DNA of 30,662 nt from a bacterium (GTDB lineage: Bacteria > Margulisbacteria > Marinamargulisbacteria > JAAEMD01): assembly GCA_024225875.1 (NCBI GenBank), contig JAAEMD010000441.1, forward strand, positions 1-30,662. The letters are read 5' to 3'. Positions 8,321 through 17,329 of this stretch are shown one piece after another. The stretch's first letter is position 1. Each line of letters begins with the position of its first letter. The notes under the pieces were generated by a model, which worked only from the letters and a program-made list of their open reading frames with translations, had not been told where the DNA came from and made no database searches. A program made the position numbers and the translations under genes.

Positions 8321-9096
8321 TGACTATTAAAGAAAATGCTGAAGCTGGATCTTTACTTCAGGAGATTTATAAAGAAGCTGGGCTGGACTTTTTAAATATC
8401 CCGAAACATATAGCCATAATAATGGATGGTAATGGTCGATGGGCAAAAAAACGCCTTATGCCAAGGTCTTTAGGTCATCGAGAGGGAGCAGAAGCTCTTA
8501 GAAGGACTCTTAAGTCTTGTGTCGAATTTGGGATACACTATTTATCAGTATATGTATTTTCAACAGAAAACTGGAAACGGCCCAGAAAAGAGATCGCTTT
8601 TTTAATGGCTTTTTTGAAAGATATTATTATAAACGAAATACAGGAGATCGATAAAGAAGGTGTTTGTGTTCGCTGTCTTGGTGATTTGAGCGCACTTGAT
8701 GATAATTTGCAGAAACTTATCAGGGAAGCTGAGGCAAAGACCAGAGATAATGATATTTTGCAGATGAATCTTATGCTTAACTATGGCTCAAGAGATGAAA
8801 TAGTGAAGGCCTGTAGACATATCGCTGAGGATGTAGTTGAAAAAAAAATAGACAGCATTGATGATATTAATGAAGATTTGTTGTCTGGATACTTATTTAC
8901 AAATGGTATTCCTGATCCGGATATTTATATTAGAACCGGTGGAGATTATCGTATGAGTAATTATTTACTATGGCAGTCAGCATATAGTGAGCTTTTTTTT
9001 ATAGATACTTTATGGCCGGATTTTAATAGAGCAGAGTTGATCAATGTTATCAAAATGTTTCAGAAAAGAGATAGACGTTTTGGAGGGCTGGTTTAG
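8320..9096 (+). CDS. uppS: Isoprenyl transferase (undecaprenyl diphosphate synthase)
   Basis: A 258-residue cis-prenyltransferase that condenses isopentenyl diphosphate onto farnesyl diphosphate to make the undecaprenyl carrier for peptidoglycan and surface polysaccharide. Seen: IAIIMDGNGRWAKKR with the catalytic Asp36 that coordinates Mg, LGHREGAEALR, LSVYVFSTENWKRP, and the C-terminal PDPDIYIRTGGDYRMSNYLLWQSAYSE in abbreviated form (IRTGGDYRMSNYLLWQ) with SELFF. The ATG overlaps the frr stop by one base, and cdsA begins immediately after the stop. Its substrate pathway is fed by dxr two genes downstream. Confidence 0.96.
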   Translation: MTIKENAEAGSLLQEIYKEAGLDFLNIPKHIAIIMDGNGRWAKKRLMPRSLGHREGAEALRRTLKSCVEFGIHYLSVYVFSTENWKRPRKEIAFLMAFLKDIIINEIQEIDKEGVCVRCLGDLSALDDNLQKLIREAEAKTRDNDILQMNLMLNYGSRDEIVKACRHIAEDVVEKKIDSIDDINEDLLSGYLFTNGIPDPDIYIRTGGDYRMSNYLLWQSAYSELFFIDTLWPDFNRAELINVIKMFQKRDRRFGGLV

Positions 9097-9906
9097 TTGT
9101 TAAAGAGGTCGTTAACTGCACTTGCATTACTTGCCATAGCTGTTTTTGTTATTTCTAATGGGGGTATCCCCCTTTTTATTTTTATATGGATTGTGACCCT
9201 GTTTAGTGCCTATGAACTTTTTTCAATGCTGTTAAGGAAAAATAAAGTTAAACTCTTTTCTGGTTTTTTTCTTATCAGTATATTTTTCCTGTCACTGCTT
9301 CCTGTTGCTGCTAAATGGATACCTGCAGCAGAGACTGTGTTTAATATATGGAACAGCCAGCCGGTTAAAGCCTGTGTTGTTATTCTTATTGTTTTTTATA
9401 TTACTGAGACCCTGATTAAGAAGCTGATTGTGCCGGGAAATGAGAGTTTGAGATTTATTAGAGCAATAATTTTTATTATAAGCACATTCCCTTATATTTT
9501 TTTAATAAGGATGGGGGATAATGGTCTTATTAATATGTGGTTTTGCTGTTTTCTTATCTGGGCTGATGATGTATTTGCTTTTTTAGGTGGCAAGAGGTTT
9601 GGTAAACGCAGACTTTCCAGTATCAGTCCAAAGAAAACTGTTGAAGGTGCCCTGCTGGGGATGCTTGGTGCTTTTGCCTGTGCGGTAGTTTTCATTTTTT
9701 ATTTTAAACTTGATTTATATTATATGGTAATTGCTTTTGTGGTTTCTATTCTGGCCCAGTTTGGAGATTTACATGAATCTCTTACTAAACGGTTTTCGGA
9801 TGTGAAAGATTCTTCCAATTTTCTACCTGGTCATGGAGGTTTCTATGATAGAGCTGACAGTACCTTGTTTGTAATGCCTTTAATGTTTTTCTTTTTTAAC
9901 TGGTAA
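9097..9906 (+). CDS. cdsA: Phosphatidate cytidylyltransferase (CDP-diglyceride synthase)
   Basis: A 269-residue polytopic membrane enzyme making CDP-diacylglycerol from phosphatidic acid and CTP. Several hydrophobic helices fill the first 150 residues. The C-terminal third has WADDVFAFLGGKRFGK, ISPKKTVEGALLG and the family signature SxxKRxxxxKDxxxxxPGHGGxxDRxD, here LTKRFSDVKDSSNFLPGHGG followed by FYDRADS. The start is TTG, placed directly after the uppS stop with GGAGGG about eight bases upstream; no ATG lies near. It sits in the widespread order pyrH-frr-uppS-cdsA-dxr. Confidence 0.95.
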   Translation: MLKRSLTALALLAIAVFVISNGGIPLFIFIWIVTLFSAYELFSMLLRKNKVKLFSGFFLISIFFLSLLPVAAKWIPAAETVFNIWNSQPVKACVVILIVFYITETLIKKLIVPGNESLRFIRAIIFIISTFPYIFLIRMGDNGLINMWFCCFLIWADDVFAFLGGKRFGKRRLSSISPKKTVEGALLGMLGAFACAVVFIFYFKLDLYYMVIAFVVSILAQFGDLHESLTKRFSDVKDSSNFLPGHGGFYDRADSTLFVMPLMFFFFNW

Positions 9907-11072
9907 TGTCTGTAAAGCATATATCAATACTTGGATCTACTGGATCTATTGGAAGGCAGACTCTTGATGTTTTAGAGATGTTTCCCGATAAATTTTCGGT
10001 GGTCGCACTTTCTGCAGGAAGAAATATTGATTTACTGAAAAATCAAATTATTAAATTTAAACCCAGGCTGGTGTCTGTTATGAGTAAAGCTGATGCAGAT
10101 AAAGTAGAAGACTTTATTGCAAAGAACAACCTTTATACAGATGTTTACTCTGGTGATGAAGGTTTGATAAAGGTAGCAGCTGATAATGAAAATGATATTC
10201 TGATCGTTGCTGTGGTTGGTTTTGCTTCTTTAGTTCCGACATATACAGCCATAGAAAAAGGTATTACTATTGGTCTGGCCTGTAAGGAAATTCTGGTTGC
10301 GGCTGGTAAGATAATAATGGATTTGGCAAATAAAAAAAAGGTTCCAGTTTTGCCTGTTGATTCTGAACATGCTGCATTAAAGCAGTGTTTAGCGGGGGTC
10401 GGTGAAGATCTTAATCAGGTTAGAGAGCTTGTGTTAACAGCTTCAGGAGGACCTTTCTGGCAAATGAAAAAAGAGGATTTTGTACATATAACCAGAGAAG
10501 ATGCCTTAAAACATCCTAACTGGGATATGGGAGCAAAGATTACGATCGATTCTGCTACTATGATGAACAAGGGGCTGGAGGTAATTGAAGCTCACCATTT
10601 ATTTGGGGCTCCATTTGAAAATATTAAGGTGCTGATCCATCCTCAAAGTATTGTACATAGTATGGCTGTATTTTTAGACGGCACTGTACTGGCACAGATG
10701 GGTATGCCTGATATGAGATTCCCAATACAATATGTTTTAACTTATCCTGATAAGCTGCAGAATAACTGGCCAAAAATGAATCTGGCAGAATCAGGCAGCC
10801 TGGAGTTTTATGATCCTGACCTGTCTAAGTTCCCTTTATTACAATTAGCCTGTGAAGCAGGAGAAAAAGGTGGTAGCTGGCCGGTTGTACTAAATGCGGC
10901 CAATGATGTTGCAGTCGGGCTTTTTCTGGATAATAAAATATCTTTTACAGATATTGAACTTTATATTAGAGATGCACTGGGTAAATTTTCTCATTTTTCA
11001 GACCCTGATTTAGAGCAGATAATCGATATAGATAATTCAATAAAGAAGATGGCTTTCAGCAGCGGAAAATGA
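9906..11072 (+). CDS. dxr: 1-deoxy-D-xylulose 5-phosphate reductoisomerase
   Basis: A 388-residue NADPH-dependent enzyme of the MEP pathway, converting DXP to MEP, so isoprenoids are made by the non-mevalonate route. Seen: ISILGSTGSIGRQTLDVL (NADPH fold), ALACKEILVAAG-type segment (LACKEILVAAGK), the metal/substrate region LPVDSEHAALKQCL, LTASGGPFW, the ATMMNKGLEVIEAHHLFG motif and HPQSIVHSMAVFLDGTVLAQ. The ATG overlaps the cdsA stop (TAATG). The last four bases overlap dprA (ATGA). Confidence 0.97.
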   Translation: MSVKHISILGSTGSIGRQTLDVLEMFPDKFSVVALSAGRNIDLLKNQIIKFKPRLVSVMSKADADKVEDFIAKNNLYTDVYSGDEGLIKVAADNENDILIVAVVGFASLVPTYTAIEKGITIGLACKEILVAAGKIIMDLANKKKVPVLPVDSEHAALKQCLAGVGEDLNQVRELVLTASGGPFWQMKKEDFVHITREDALKHPNWDMGAKITIDSATMMNKGLEVIEAHHLFGAPFENIKVLIHPQSIVHSMAVFLDGTVLAQMGMPDMRFPIQYVLTYPDKLQNNWPKMNLAESGSLEFYDPDLSKFPLLQLACEAGEKGGSWPVVLNAANDVAVGLFLDNKISFTDIELYIRDALGKFSHFSDPDLEQIIDIDNSIKKMAFSSGK

Positions 11073-12202
11073 AGGACAGGGAAGACTATTTACTGTTACT
11101 GAATAATGTTTTTTGTGACATACCGGCTTTAGTTTTAGAACTGAGCCGCTGTTTTAAAAATATTTCGGATTTTATTAAGGGTCAGGACAAGTTTTTTCGT
11201 AATAGACGTTTTTCAATAGAGAGACAGGGTGATTTTAAGAAAAGAACTACTGCATTCAGTGCTGATGATTTTCGAATAAAGATTAAGAAGATCGGAATAG
11301 AAGTTCTTTATGAACATTCTGAACAATATCCTGAGATTCTGAAGCAGATAGATGATTTCCCCCCTGTATTATATTACCAGGGTGATGTGTCTACTCTTTC
11401 TAGTGAAATGCTGGGTGTTGTTGGTGTGAGAGCTGTGTCTGAGTATGGTGAAGCTGTAACCAGGGCTCTGGTTACTGATCTGGCGGGTTTTTTTGTAGTT
11501 GTGTCGGGTTTGGCGCATGGTATTGATACAGTAGCGCATAAGGCTGCGTTAAAACAGGGTTGTAAAACAGTTGCAGTAGTAGGAACCGGTTTAGATACTG
11601 TATATCCTGTTGCTAATAAGGAGCTGTATAAGGAAATTTGTAATAAAGGTGTAGTGATCTCTGAATATCCGCCAGGTATTAAGGGGCGTCCTTATCGCTT
11701 TCCTCAGAGAAACAGGCTGATAAGTGGCTTGTCTAAAGGTATAATTGTTTGTGAGGCTGGTATTAAAAGCGGATCTTTAATTACAGCACAGCGGGCAATA
11801 GAGCAGAACAGAGAAGTTTTTGCTGTCCCTGGCTCAATATTTTCCGATAGTACAGCAGGTACTCATAAATTGATACAGGATGGGGCTAAATTAGTTTGCA
11901 CTGCTGAAGATGTTTTGCAGGAATTTAATTACTTAATGCAGTTTCGTAAAAAAAGACCTTTAAAGTCAAATCCTGTTATTTACAGCATGGAAAGTAAAAG
12001 AGAAGTTGAAGAAAAAGACCTTGACTTAACTAAAGAAGAAAGTATAGTTTGGAAATGTTTATCACTGGAGCCGGTTCATGTTGATAAAATTGTCTGCCGA
12101 TCGGAACTGTCTGTGCATCAGGTACTACAGTATCTCACTCTTTTTGAAGTTAAAGATATGGTAGAGCAGCTTCCTGGTAAACTTTTTAAAAAGAGGGAGT
12201 AG
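11069..12202 (+). CDS. dprA: DNA-processing protein DprA
   Basis: A 377-residue protein that loads RecA on incoming single-stranded DNA during natural transformation, and may aid recombination generally. The Rossmann-like core is clear: SGLAHGIDTVAHKAAL, VAVVGTGLDTVYPVANKELY, FPQRNRLISGLSKGIIVCEA and SGSLITAQRAIEQNREVFAV. A winged-helix domain follows (about 315-375), as in many DprA proteins. The first motif, usually VGSR or VGTR, reads VVGVRAVSEYG here (near 117-127), so the small polar residue is Val. The start overlaps the dxr stop. Whether the organism is competent cannot be told from this window. Confidence 0.93.
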   Translation: MKDREDYLLLLNNVFCDIPALVLELSRCFKNISDFIKGQDKFFRNRRFSIERQGDFKKRTTAFSADDFRIKIKKIGIEVLYEHSEQYPEILKQIDDFPPVLYYQGDVSTLSSEMLGVVGVRAVSEYGEAVTRALVTDLAGFFVVVSGLAHGIDTVAHKAALKQGCKTVAVVGTGLDTVYPVANKELYKEICNKGVVISEYPPGIKGRPYRFPQRNRLISGLSKGIIVCEAGIKSGSLITAQRAIEQNREVFAVPGSIFSDSTAGTHKLIQDGAKLVCTAEDVLQEFNYLMQFRKKRPLKSNPVIYSMESKREVEEKDLDLTKEESIVWKCLSLEPVHVDKIVCRSELSVHQVLQYLTLFEVKDMVEQLPGKLFKKRE

Positions 12203-12203
12203 A

Positions 12204-12863
12204 TTGAAAGAAAAAAACGGTTATTATAAGGAATTAATTCCAGACAAAGGTGTTAGTACATGGCTTACAACAAGACATGAAACTTTAAATACACTGGTCA
12301 ATAAGGAAGGGATTGCAGATACTGCCATGATTCAAATGAACCAGGTGCATTCAGCCAGTGTATTTTTTTTAGATAAGAATATAAATGTTGAAGGGCAGTA
12401 CTGTATTGAACAGGAAGTTGATGCAGCGCTTACCTGCAGGGACGATGTTGTTTTAAGTGTCAGGACAGCAGACTGTCTGCCTTTACTGATATATCATTCA
12501 TACCCTTTTATTTCAGTTATTCATGCAGGGAGAAAGGGTACTCAAAATGGAATTACTGGAAAGGTTTTTGATGAAATAATCAGGAGGTTTGGTATTAGAG
12601 ACGGGTTTCATATCTGGTTTGGTCCGGCGATATGTCAAAAGTGCTATCAAATAGATCAAAAAAATGATATTCATTACGATTTGATAAAGGAAAATATGCA
12701 GCAGATAAGACAAAAAATCGATCTTTCTGAAACCAGAATTTATTATTCCGGGTTTTGTACATCATGTAGTAATGATATTTTTCACTCTTATCGCAAAGAA
12801 GGTGATAAGTCCGGTCGAATTTATAGCCTGGCAAAGCTGAATAAAGCTGATGGTACTTTTTAA
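12204..12863 (+). CDS. pgeF: PgeF/YfiH-family multicopper-oxidase-like protein (laccase-domain)
   Basis: A 219-residue protein of the YfiH/LACC1 family. Members have been reported as purine-nucleoside phosphorylases/adenosine deaminases and, in E. coli, as a peptidoglycan-editing factor that removes L-Ser-containing precursors. The metal-site residues are visible: MNQVHSASV (His49), RTADCLPLLIYH (Cys91) and VIHAGRKGTQNG (His107). FGPAICQKCYQID and a C-terminal CTSCSNDIFHSYRKEG block follow. It is slightly shorter than the usual ~240-260 residues. The start is TTG right after the dprA stop with GAGGGA upstream. The exact substrate is not deducible. Confidence 0.88.
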   Translation: MKEKNGYYKELIPDKGVSTWLTTRHETLNTLVNKEGIADTAMIQMNQVHSASVFFLDKNINVEGQYCIEQEVDAALTCRDDVVLSVRTADCLPLLIYHSYPFISVIHAGRKGTQNGITGKVFDEIIRRFGIRDGFHIWFGPAICQKCYQIDQKNDIHYDLIKENMQQIRQKIDLSETRIYYSGFCTSCSNDIFHSYRKEGDKSGRIYSLAKLNKADGTF

Positions 12864-12922
12864 ATATGGCTGTATTAATTATATTAATCGAGTTATTTGC
12901 ATTTTTATTTCTATTATTAGAA

Positions 12923-12931
12923 TGATATCAT
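12923..12931 (+). promoter_or_regulatory. Candidate extended -10 promoter of pyrG
   Basis: TGA followed by TATCAT (12926-12931) lies in the ~100-bp AT-rich gap before pyrG. Transcription would start near 12938, leaving a leader of about 27 nt that contains AAGGA before the ATG. No convincing -35 is visible at standard spacing. In such AT-rich sequence a chance match is quite possible. Confidence 0.3.
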
Positions 12932-12964
12932 TTAATAAATTCACATTAAAAATCAAGGATAAAT

Positions 12965-14593
12965 ATGAACAATAAAAAAACGAAATTTATTTTTGTCACC
13001 GGTGGAGTAGTATCTTCTCTTGGTAAAGGTATAGCTGCTGCATCGCTGGGCGTATTGCTTAAAAACCGGGGGCTGAAGGTTACAATTCAAAAATTTGATC
13101 CGTATTTGAATTTAGATCCTGGCACTATGAGTCCATATCAGCATGGTGAAGTTTTTGTTACGGATGATGGCTGTGAAACAGACCTGGATTTAGGTCACTA
13201 TGAGCGCTTTATTGATCAGAATTTATGCAGAGCCAACAGTGTTACGTCCGGTATGATCTACTGGGAAGTTCTTTCTAAGGAAAGAAGAGGTGATTATTTA
13301 GGTAAGACTGTGCAGATTATTCCTCATGTTACTAATGAGATAAAGTCCTGTATAAAAAAAATTCTGGAAAATGAATATTTTGATGTAGTTATTACTGAAA
13401 TAGGAGGTACTGTCGGGGATATTGAAAGCCAGCCGTTTTTAGAAGCCATACGTCAGTTTCAGTATGAAAACCGTGGTGATTGTGGACATATCCATTTGAC
13501 ACTTTTACCATATCTGGCAACTTCAGGGGAGTTTAAAACCAAGCCTACACAGCATAGTGTGAAGGAATTAAGAGGAATGGGTATACACCCTGATATAATT
13601 CTGTGCAGATCCTGTCAGCCGATGTCTTATGAGATAAAAGAGAAAATAGCGCTTTTTTGTGATGTTTCTCCTGAGTCTGTTATTACAGGAGTAGACAGCA
13701 AAAGTATTTATGATGTTCCTTTAAACTTGTGTGATGAAAAAATCGATGAAGTTGTAATAAAAAATCTCGGTTTATCACAAACAGGCACCCCTGATCTGGT
13801 GGAATGGCGGAAGTTCTTGAATGTTCTGCATGGTAATGGCCTTCCTGTTATCAATATCGCTCTTGTAGGTAAATATACCAGTTTATCGGATGCATACTTA
13901 AGTGTGGTAGAGGCTTTAAGACATGCCGGGGTAGCTAATAAATGTAAAGTTGATATCAAGTGGATTGAGGCTGGTGATCTGGAGAAGGCTGATGATGCCA
14001 GTGAGTTATTGTCTGATGTTCATGGGATTCTAGTGCCTGGAGGATTTGGGGATAGAGGTATTGATGGTAAAGTGTTTGCTGCAAAGCATGCAAGAGAAAG
14101 AAATATTCCTTATCTGGGTCTGTGTTTAGGTATGCACGTTGCAGTTATAGAGTATGGTCGTAATGTTATCGGTTTAACTGACGCACATAGTACGGAGTTT
14201 AGTGATACAACATCTAACCCTGTCATAGACTTTATGCCAGAGCAAAGGGTTATTCGGAAAAAAGGTGGTACTATGCGGCTGGGTTCATATCCCTGTGAAA
14301 TAAAAAAGAACTCAAAATTATATGAAGCTTATGGCAAAACTTTGATTGAAGAACGGCATCGTCACAGATATGAGTTTAACAATGAATTCAGAGATCTGTA
14401 TGAGCAGCAGGGTATGTTATTTTCTGGCTTATCTCCGGAAGGCACTCTGGTTGAAGTTATAGAGATTAAGAATCATAAATGGTTTTTAGCGTGTCAGTTT
14501 CATCCTGAGTTCAGGTCAAGACCATATAGTAGTGAGCCTTTATTTAAGGCTTTTGTTGGAGCTTCATTAGATCATAAAAAAGAAATTAAATAA
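12965..14593 (+). CDS. pyrG: CTP synthase (glutamine-hydrolysing)
   Basis: A full-length 542-residue enzyme converting UTP to CTP with ATP and glutamine. The N-terminal synthetase domain shows FVTGGVVSSLGKGIAAASLG (P-loop), KFDPYLNLDPGTMSPYQHGE, FVTDDGCETDLDLGHYERF and TEIGGTVGDIES. The C-terminal class I glutaminase domain shows VPGGFGDRG, YLGLCLGMHVAVIEYGRN (catalytic Cys), and the His/Glu of QFHPEFRSRP. AAGGA stands seven bases before the ATG. glnA, which makes its nitrogen donor, follows 14 bp later. Confidence 0.98.
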   Translation: MNNKKTKFIFVTGGVVSSLGKGIAAASLGVLLKNRGLKVTIQKFDPYLNLDPGTMSPYQHGEVFVTDDGCETDLDLGHYERFIDQNLCRANSVTSGMIYWEVLSKERRGDYLGKTVQIIPHVTNEIKSCIKKILENEYFDVVITEIGGTVGDIESQPFLEAIRQFQYENRGDCGHIHLTLLPYLATSGEFKTKPTQHSVKELRGMGIHPDIILCRSCQPMSYEIKEKIALFCDVSPESVITGVDSKSIYDVPLNLCDEKIDEVVIKNLGLSQTGTPDLVEWRKFLNVLHGNGLPVINIALVGKYTSLSDAYLSVVEALRHAGVANKCKVDIKWIEAGDLEKADDASELLSDVHGILVPGGFGDRGIDGKVFAAKHARERNIPYLGLCLGMHVAVIEYGRNVIGLTDAHSTEFSDTTSNPVIDFMPEQRVIRKKGGTMRLGSYPCEIKKNSKLYEAYGKTLIEERHRHRYEFNNEFRDLYEQQGMLFSGLSPEGTLVEVIEIKNHKWFLACQFHPEFRSRPYSSEPLFKAFVGASLDHKKEIK

Positions 14594-14607
14594 CCTGGAG
14601 GTAGTTT

Positions 14608-16032
14608 ATGTTGGAATGTGAATCGGTACAAGATGTTATAGATATAGTTAAACGTGAAAGTATAGAAGTTGTTGACTTGCGCTTCACTGACTTTATAGGC
14701 TTATGGCAGCACATTTCCATATCTGCTCGTGAGTTTAATAAAGATATTTTTGAAAACGGGCTTGGTTTTGATGGCTCCAGTATTAGAGGATGGCAGTCTA
14801 TACATGAGTCAGATATGCTGATTAAGCCTGTTCCGGAAACAGCATTTATTGATCCATTTTTCAAACATAAAACACTGGTGCTGATCTGTAGTATTTGCGA
14901 CCCTGTCACAGGTGCTGATTACAGTAGAGACCCAAGAAATATTGCCGGTAAAGCTGAGAAGTTTCTAAAGAGTACCGGTATTGGCGATACTGTTTTTATA
15001 GGTCCTGAAGCGGAGTTTTTTATATTTGATGATATCCGTTTTGATCAAAATGAAAAGGAAGGATACTATTATGTGGATTCAGTAGAAGGGCGGTGGAACT
15101 CAGGTCAGGATGAGAAACCTAACCTTGGATATAAACCAAGGTATAAAGAGGGTTATTTTCCTGTTCCGCCAACAGATACTTATCAGGATCTGAGAAGTGA
15201 AATGATGTTGACTCTGGAGTCCTCAGGATTGACTGCTGAAGTACATCATCATGAAGTAGCTTCTGCTGGACAAAGTGAGATCTCAATAAAATATGCGTCA
15301 TTACTGCAGATAGCTGACAATTTAATGAAGTACAAATATATTGTTAAGAATGTTGCACGAAAACATGGCAGGACTGTTACTTTTATGCCTAAGCCGTTAT
15401 GGAATGATAATGGCAGTGGAATGCATGTGCACTTTTCTATATGGAAGGATAACCGCAATCTGTTTGCAGGTGATGGATATGGAGGTCTTTCGGAAAAAGC
15501 TATGTATGCTGTGGGCGGTATTTTAAAGCATGCTCCGGCACTGCTGGCATTTACAAATCCAACGACTAACAGCTATAAAAGGCTTGTTCCGGGGTTTGAG
15601 GCGCCAGTTAACCTGGCCTACTCCAGACGTAATAGAAGTGCTTCAATTAGAATTCCTGTGTGTCATGCATCAGAAAAAGCAAAAAGATTTGAGTTCAGGT
15701 GTCCTGATCCCAGTTGTAACCCATATCTGGCTTTTTCAGCAATATTGATGGCTGCTGTTGATGGTATAGTCAATAAAGTAGATCCCGGGGCTCCCCTGGA
15801 TAAGGATATATATGATCTGCCACCAGAAGAACTGAACTCAGTAGCTCAGACTCCTGGCTCATTAAAAGAAGCGCTTAAGGCCCTTGAAAAGGATCATTCT
15901 TTTTTACTTAAGGGCGATGTTTTTACTCAGGATGTACTGGAACACTGGATTAACTATAAAATGAAAAGAGAAGTTATGGCGCTTGATTCACGCCCTCATC
16001 CCTGGGAGTTTTCATTATATTATGATATATAA
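14608..16032 (+). CDS. glnA: Glutamine synthetase, type I
   Basis: A 474-residue GSI that ligates ammonia to glutamate. Seen: LRFTDFIGLWQHISI and GLGFDGSSIRGWQ (N-terminal beta-grasp), GPEAEFFIFD (metal ligands), EVASAGQSEISIKY, NDNGSGMHVHFSIWK, NPTTNSYKRLVPGFEAPVNL and the RFEFRCPDPSCNPYLAFSAI region. The sequence DIYDLPPEE (Tyr402) matches the NLYDLPPEE adenylylation loop of GSI-beta enzymes, so control by GlnE-type adenylylation is plausible, although glnE is not in this window. GGAGG lies seven bases before the ATG. The gene is probably co-transcribed with pyrG. Confidence 0.97.
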   Translation: MLECESVQDVIDIVKRESIEVVDLRFTDFIGLWQHISISAREFNKDIFENGLGFDGSSIRGWQSIHESDMLIKPVPETAFIDPFFKHKTLVLICSICDPVTGADYSRDPRNIAGKAEKFLKSTGIGDTVFIGPEAEFFIFDDIRFDQNEKEGYYYVDSVEGRWNSGQDEKPNLGYKPRYKEGYFPVPPTDTYQDLRSEMMLTLESSGLTAEVHHHEVASAGQSEISIKYASLLQIADNLMKYKYIVKNVARKHGRTVTFMPKPLWNDNGSGMHVHFSIWKDNRNLFAGDGYGGLSEKAMYAVGGILKHAPALLAFTNPTTNSYKRLVPGFEAPVNLAYSRRNRSASIRIPVCHASEKAKRFEFRCPDPSCNPYLAFSAILMAAVDGIVNKVDPGAPLDKDIYDLPPEELNSVAQTPGSLKEALKALEKDHSFLLKGDVFTQDVLEHWINYKMKREVMALDSRPHPWEFSLYYDI

Positions 16033-16044
16033 CTAAATTTAGTT
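16031..16044 (+). terminator. Short palindrome after glnA, possible weak terminator
   Basis: AACTAAATTTAGTT is a perfect 14-bp palindrome that begins inside the glnA stop codon and is followed by TATTTGTTACTTTTAATT. The stem is all A/T except for one pair and the T tract is interrupted, so it would be a weak terminator. It marks the boundary before the rpmF promoter. Confidence 0.25.
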
Positions 16045-16060
16045 TATTTGTTACTTTTAA

Positions 16061-16089
16061 TTGACAAACTAGTAGAGTGTTTTTATTAT
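16061..16089 (+). promoter_or_regulatory. Sigma-70-type promoter of the rpmF-plsX-fab cluster
   Basis: A perfect TTGACA (16061-16066), a 17-bp spacer and TATTAT (16084-16089, five of six). This is the best conventional promoter in the window. The start site would be near 16096, giving a leader of about 34 nt with GAGG before the rpmF ATG. In many bacteria the FapR repressor controls plsX-fab operons, but I see no FapR-like operator here. Confidence 0.75.
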
Positions 16090-16130
16090 AAACGTTCTCA
16101 AAAAATAATTAAGATATGAGGTAGTTCAAC

Positions 16131-16334
16131 ATGGCTGTTCCAAAAAAAAGAAGATCAAAGTCAAAGAAACGTATGAAAAAAGCTTGCTGGAAAATAGTTC
16201 TTCCAAATTTAAGGCCCTGCCCTTCGTGCCGGGTTTTATCTGCGCCACATATGGTTTGTTATCAGTGTGGACACTATAAAGACAGACTATTAGTTAAGCC
16301 AAAGCTAAAGAAACCTAAACAGAAGGAAACATAG
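16131..16334 (+). CDS. rpmF: 50S ribosomal protein L32
   Basis: A 67-residue ribosomal protein. The N-terminus MAVPKKRRSKSKKRMKKA is diagnostic for L32, and the two pairs CPSC (residues 29-32) and CYQC (44-47) form the zinc ribbon of the C+ form. It leads the fatty-acid gene cluster, the common rpmF-plsX arrangement, and is separated from plsX by two bases. Confidence 0.95.
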   Translation: MAVPKKRRSKSKKRMKKACWKIVLPNLRPCPSCRVLSAPHMVCYQCGHYKDRLLVKPKLKKPKQKET

Positions 16335-16336
16335 AT

Positions 16337-17329
16337 TTGTACAAGGTTGCTCTGGATGTAATGGGTGGAGATTATGCACCTGGTGAAATTGTGTATGGTG
16401 CTTATCTTGCAGCCAGAGAATATCATGTTCAGGTAATTCTCGTTGGTCCCCAGGATATTCTGGAAAAAGAAGTTGAGCTATATAAAAACTGGCCGGAAAA
16501 TTCGTACTGTATAATTAATGCTTCTGAGGTAGTGGGGATGTCTGAGTCTCCTTCTGTTTCTTTTAGAAAAAAGAAAAGATCATCTATCAGGGTAGGTCTT
16601 GGTTTAGTTAAAGATAAGATGGCTGAAGCTTTTGTTTCTGCTGGAAACACAGGCGCTGTTATGGCTGCCTCCACATTGATTCTGGGTAAGTTACCGGATA
16701 TTGAAAGACCGGCAATAGCAACTGTGCTGCCGTCTAAGAACAATCCTGTTGTTATGTTAGACGTTGGATCAAATGTAGATTGTAAGGCGAGCTATTTAAA
16801 TCAGTTTGCAAGTATGGGACACTGTATGGCACAGGCGGTATTAAGAATTAATAACCCCAGAGTGGGCCTTTTAAATATTGGAGAAGAAGTAGAAAAGGGT
16901 AACGCTTTAACACAAAAGGCCTTTGAGCTGATAAAAGATCAGCCAATAAATTTTGTAGGTAATGTAGAGGGTAAAGATATTTTATCAGGAGCTGTTGATG
17001 TAGCTGTCTGTGATGGTTTTGTTGGTAATGCGCTTTTAAAATTCGGTGAAGGTGCTGCAGATCTTTTTTTCGACTTTTTTAAGAATGAGTCAAAGTCATC
17101 AAAAAGATCTCTGCTTGGTTTAATGTTATTGAAAAAATCTTTAAAAAAATTCAAAAAGAGGTTTGATCATGAAGAATATGGAGGAGCTCCTTTACTGGGT
17201 ATTAACGGAGTTTCGATAGTTGCGCATGGAAGCTCCAGTGCAGTTGCTGTTAAAAATGCTGTTAGAAATGCTATTAGAGCAGTTGAGAATAATATGGTGT
17301 ACAGAATAGAAGGGGCCATACATAGATGA
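16337..17329 (+). CDS. plsX: Phosphate acyltransferase PlsX
   Basis: A 330-residue peripheral membrane enzyme making acyl-phosphate from acyl-ACP for the PlsY/PlsC route to phosphatidic acid. Seen: VALDVMGGDYAPGEIVYGA, SFRKKKRSSIRVGLGLVK, FVSAGNTGAVMAAS, PAIATVLPSKNNPVVMLDVGSN in part (MLDVGSNVDCK), LLNIGEEVEKG, NFVGNVEGKDILSGAVDV and VCDGFVGNALLKFGEG. The start is TTG, two bases after rpmF with AAGGAA upstream. The last four bases overlap fabH (ATGA). plsY is not in this window. Confidence 0.96.
   Translation: MYKVALDVMGGDYAPGEIVYGAYLAAREYHVQVILVGPQDILEKEVELYKNWPENSYCIINASEVVGMSESPSVSFRKKKRSSIRVGLGLVKDKMAEAFVSAGNTGAVMAASTLILGKLPDIERPAIATVLPSKNNPVVMLDVGSNVDCKASYLNQFASMGHCMAQAVLRINNPRVGLLNIGEEVEKGNALTQKAFELIKDQPINFVGNVEGKDILSGAVDVAVCDGFVGNALLKFGEGAADLFFDFFKNESKSSKRSLLGLMLLKKSLKKFKKRFDHEEYGGAPLLGINGVSIVAHGSSSAVAVKNAVRNAIRAVENNMVYRIEGAIHR

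Noticed and set aside
12864..12964. TTAAT-TAT-ATTAA and other palindromes before pyrG
   Set aside because: All-A/T symmetry is expected by chance in such AT-rich spacers.
17130..17160. Runs of A in plsX that could suggest slippage or a frameshift
   Set aside because: The frame is intact and PlsX has normal length with its C-terminal motifs present.
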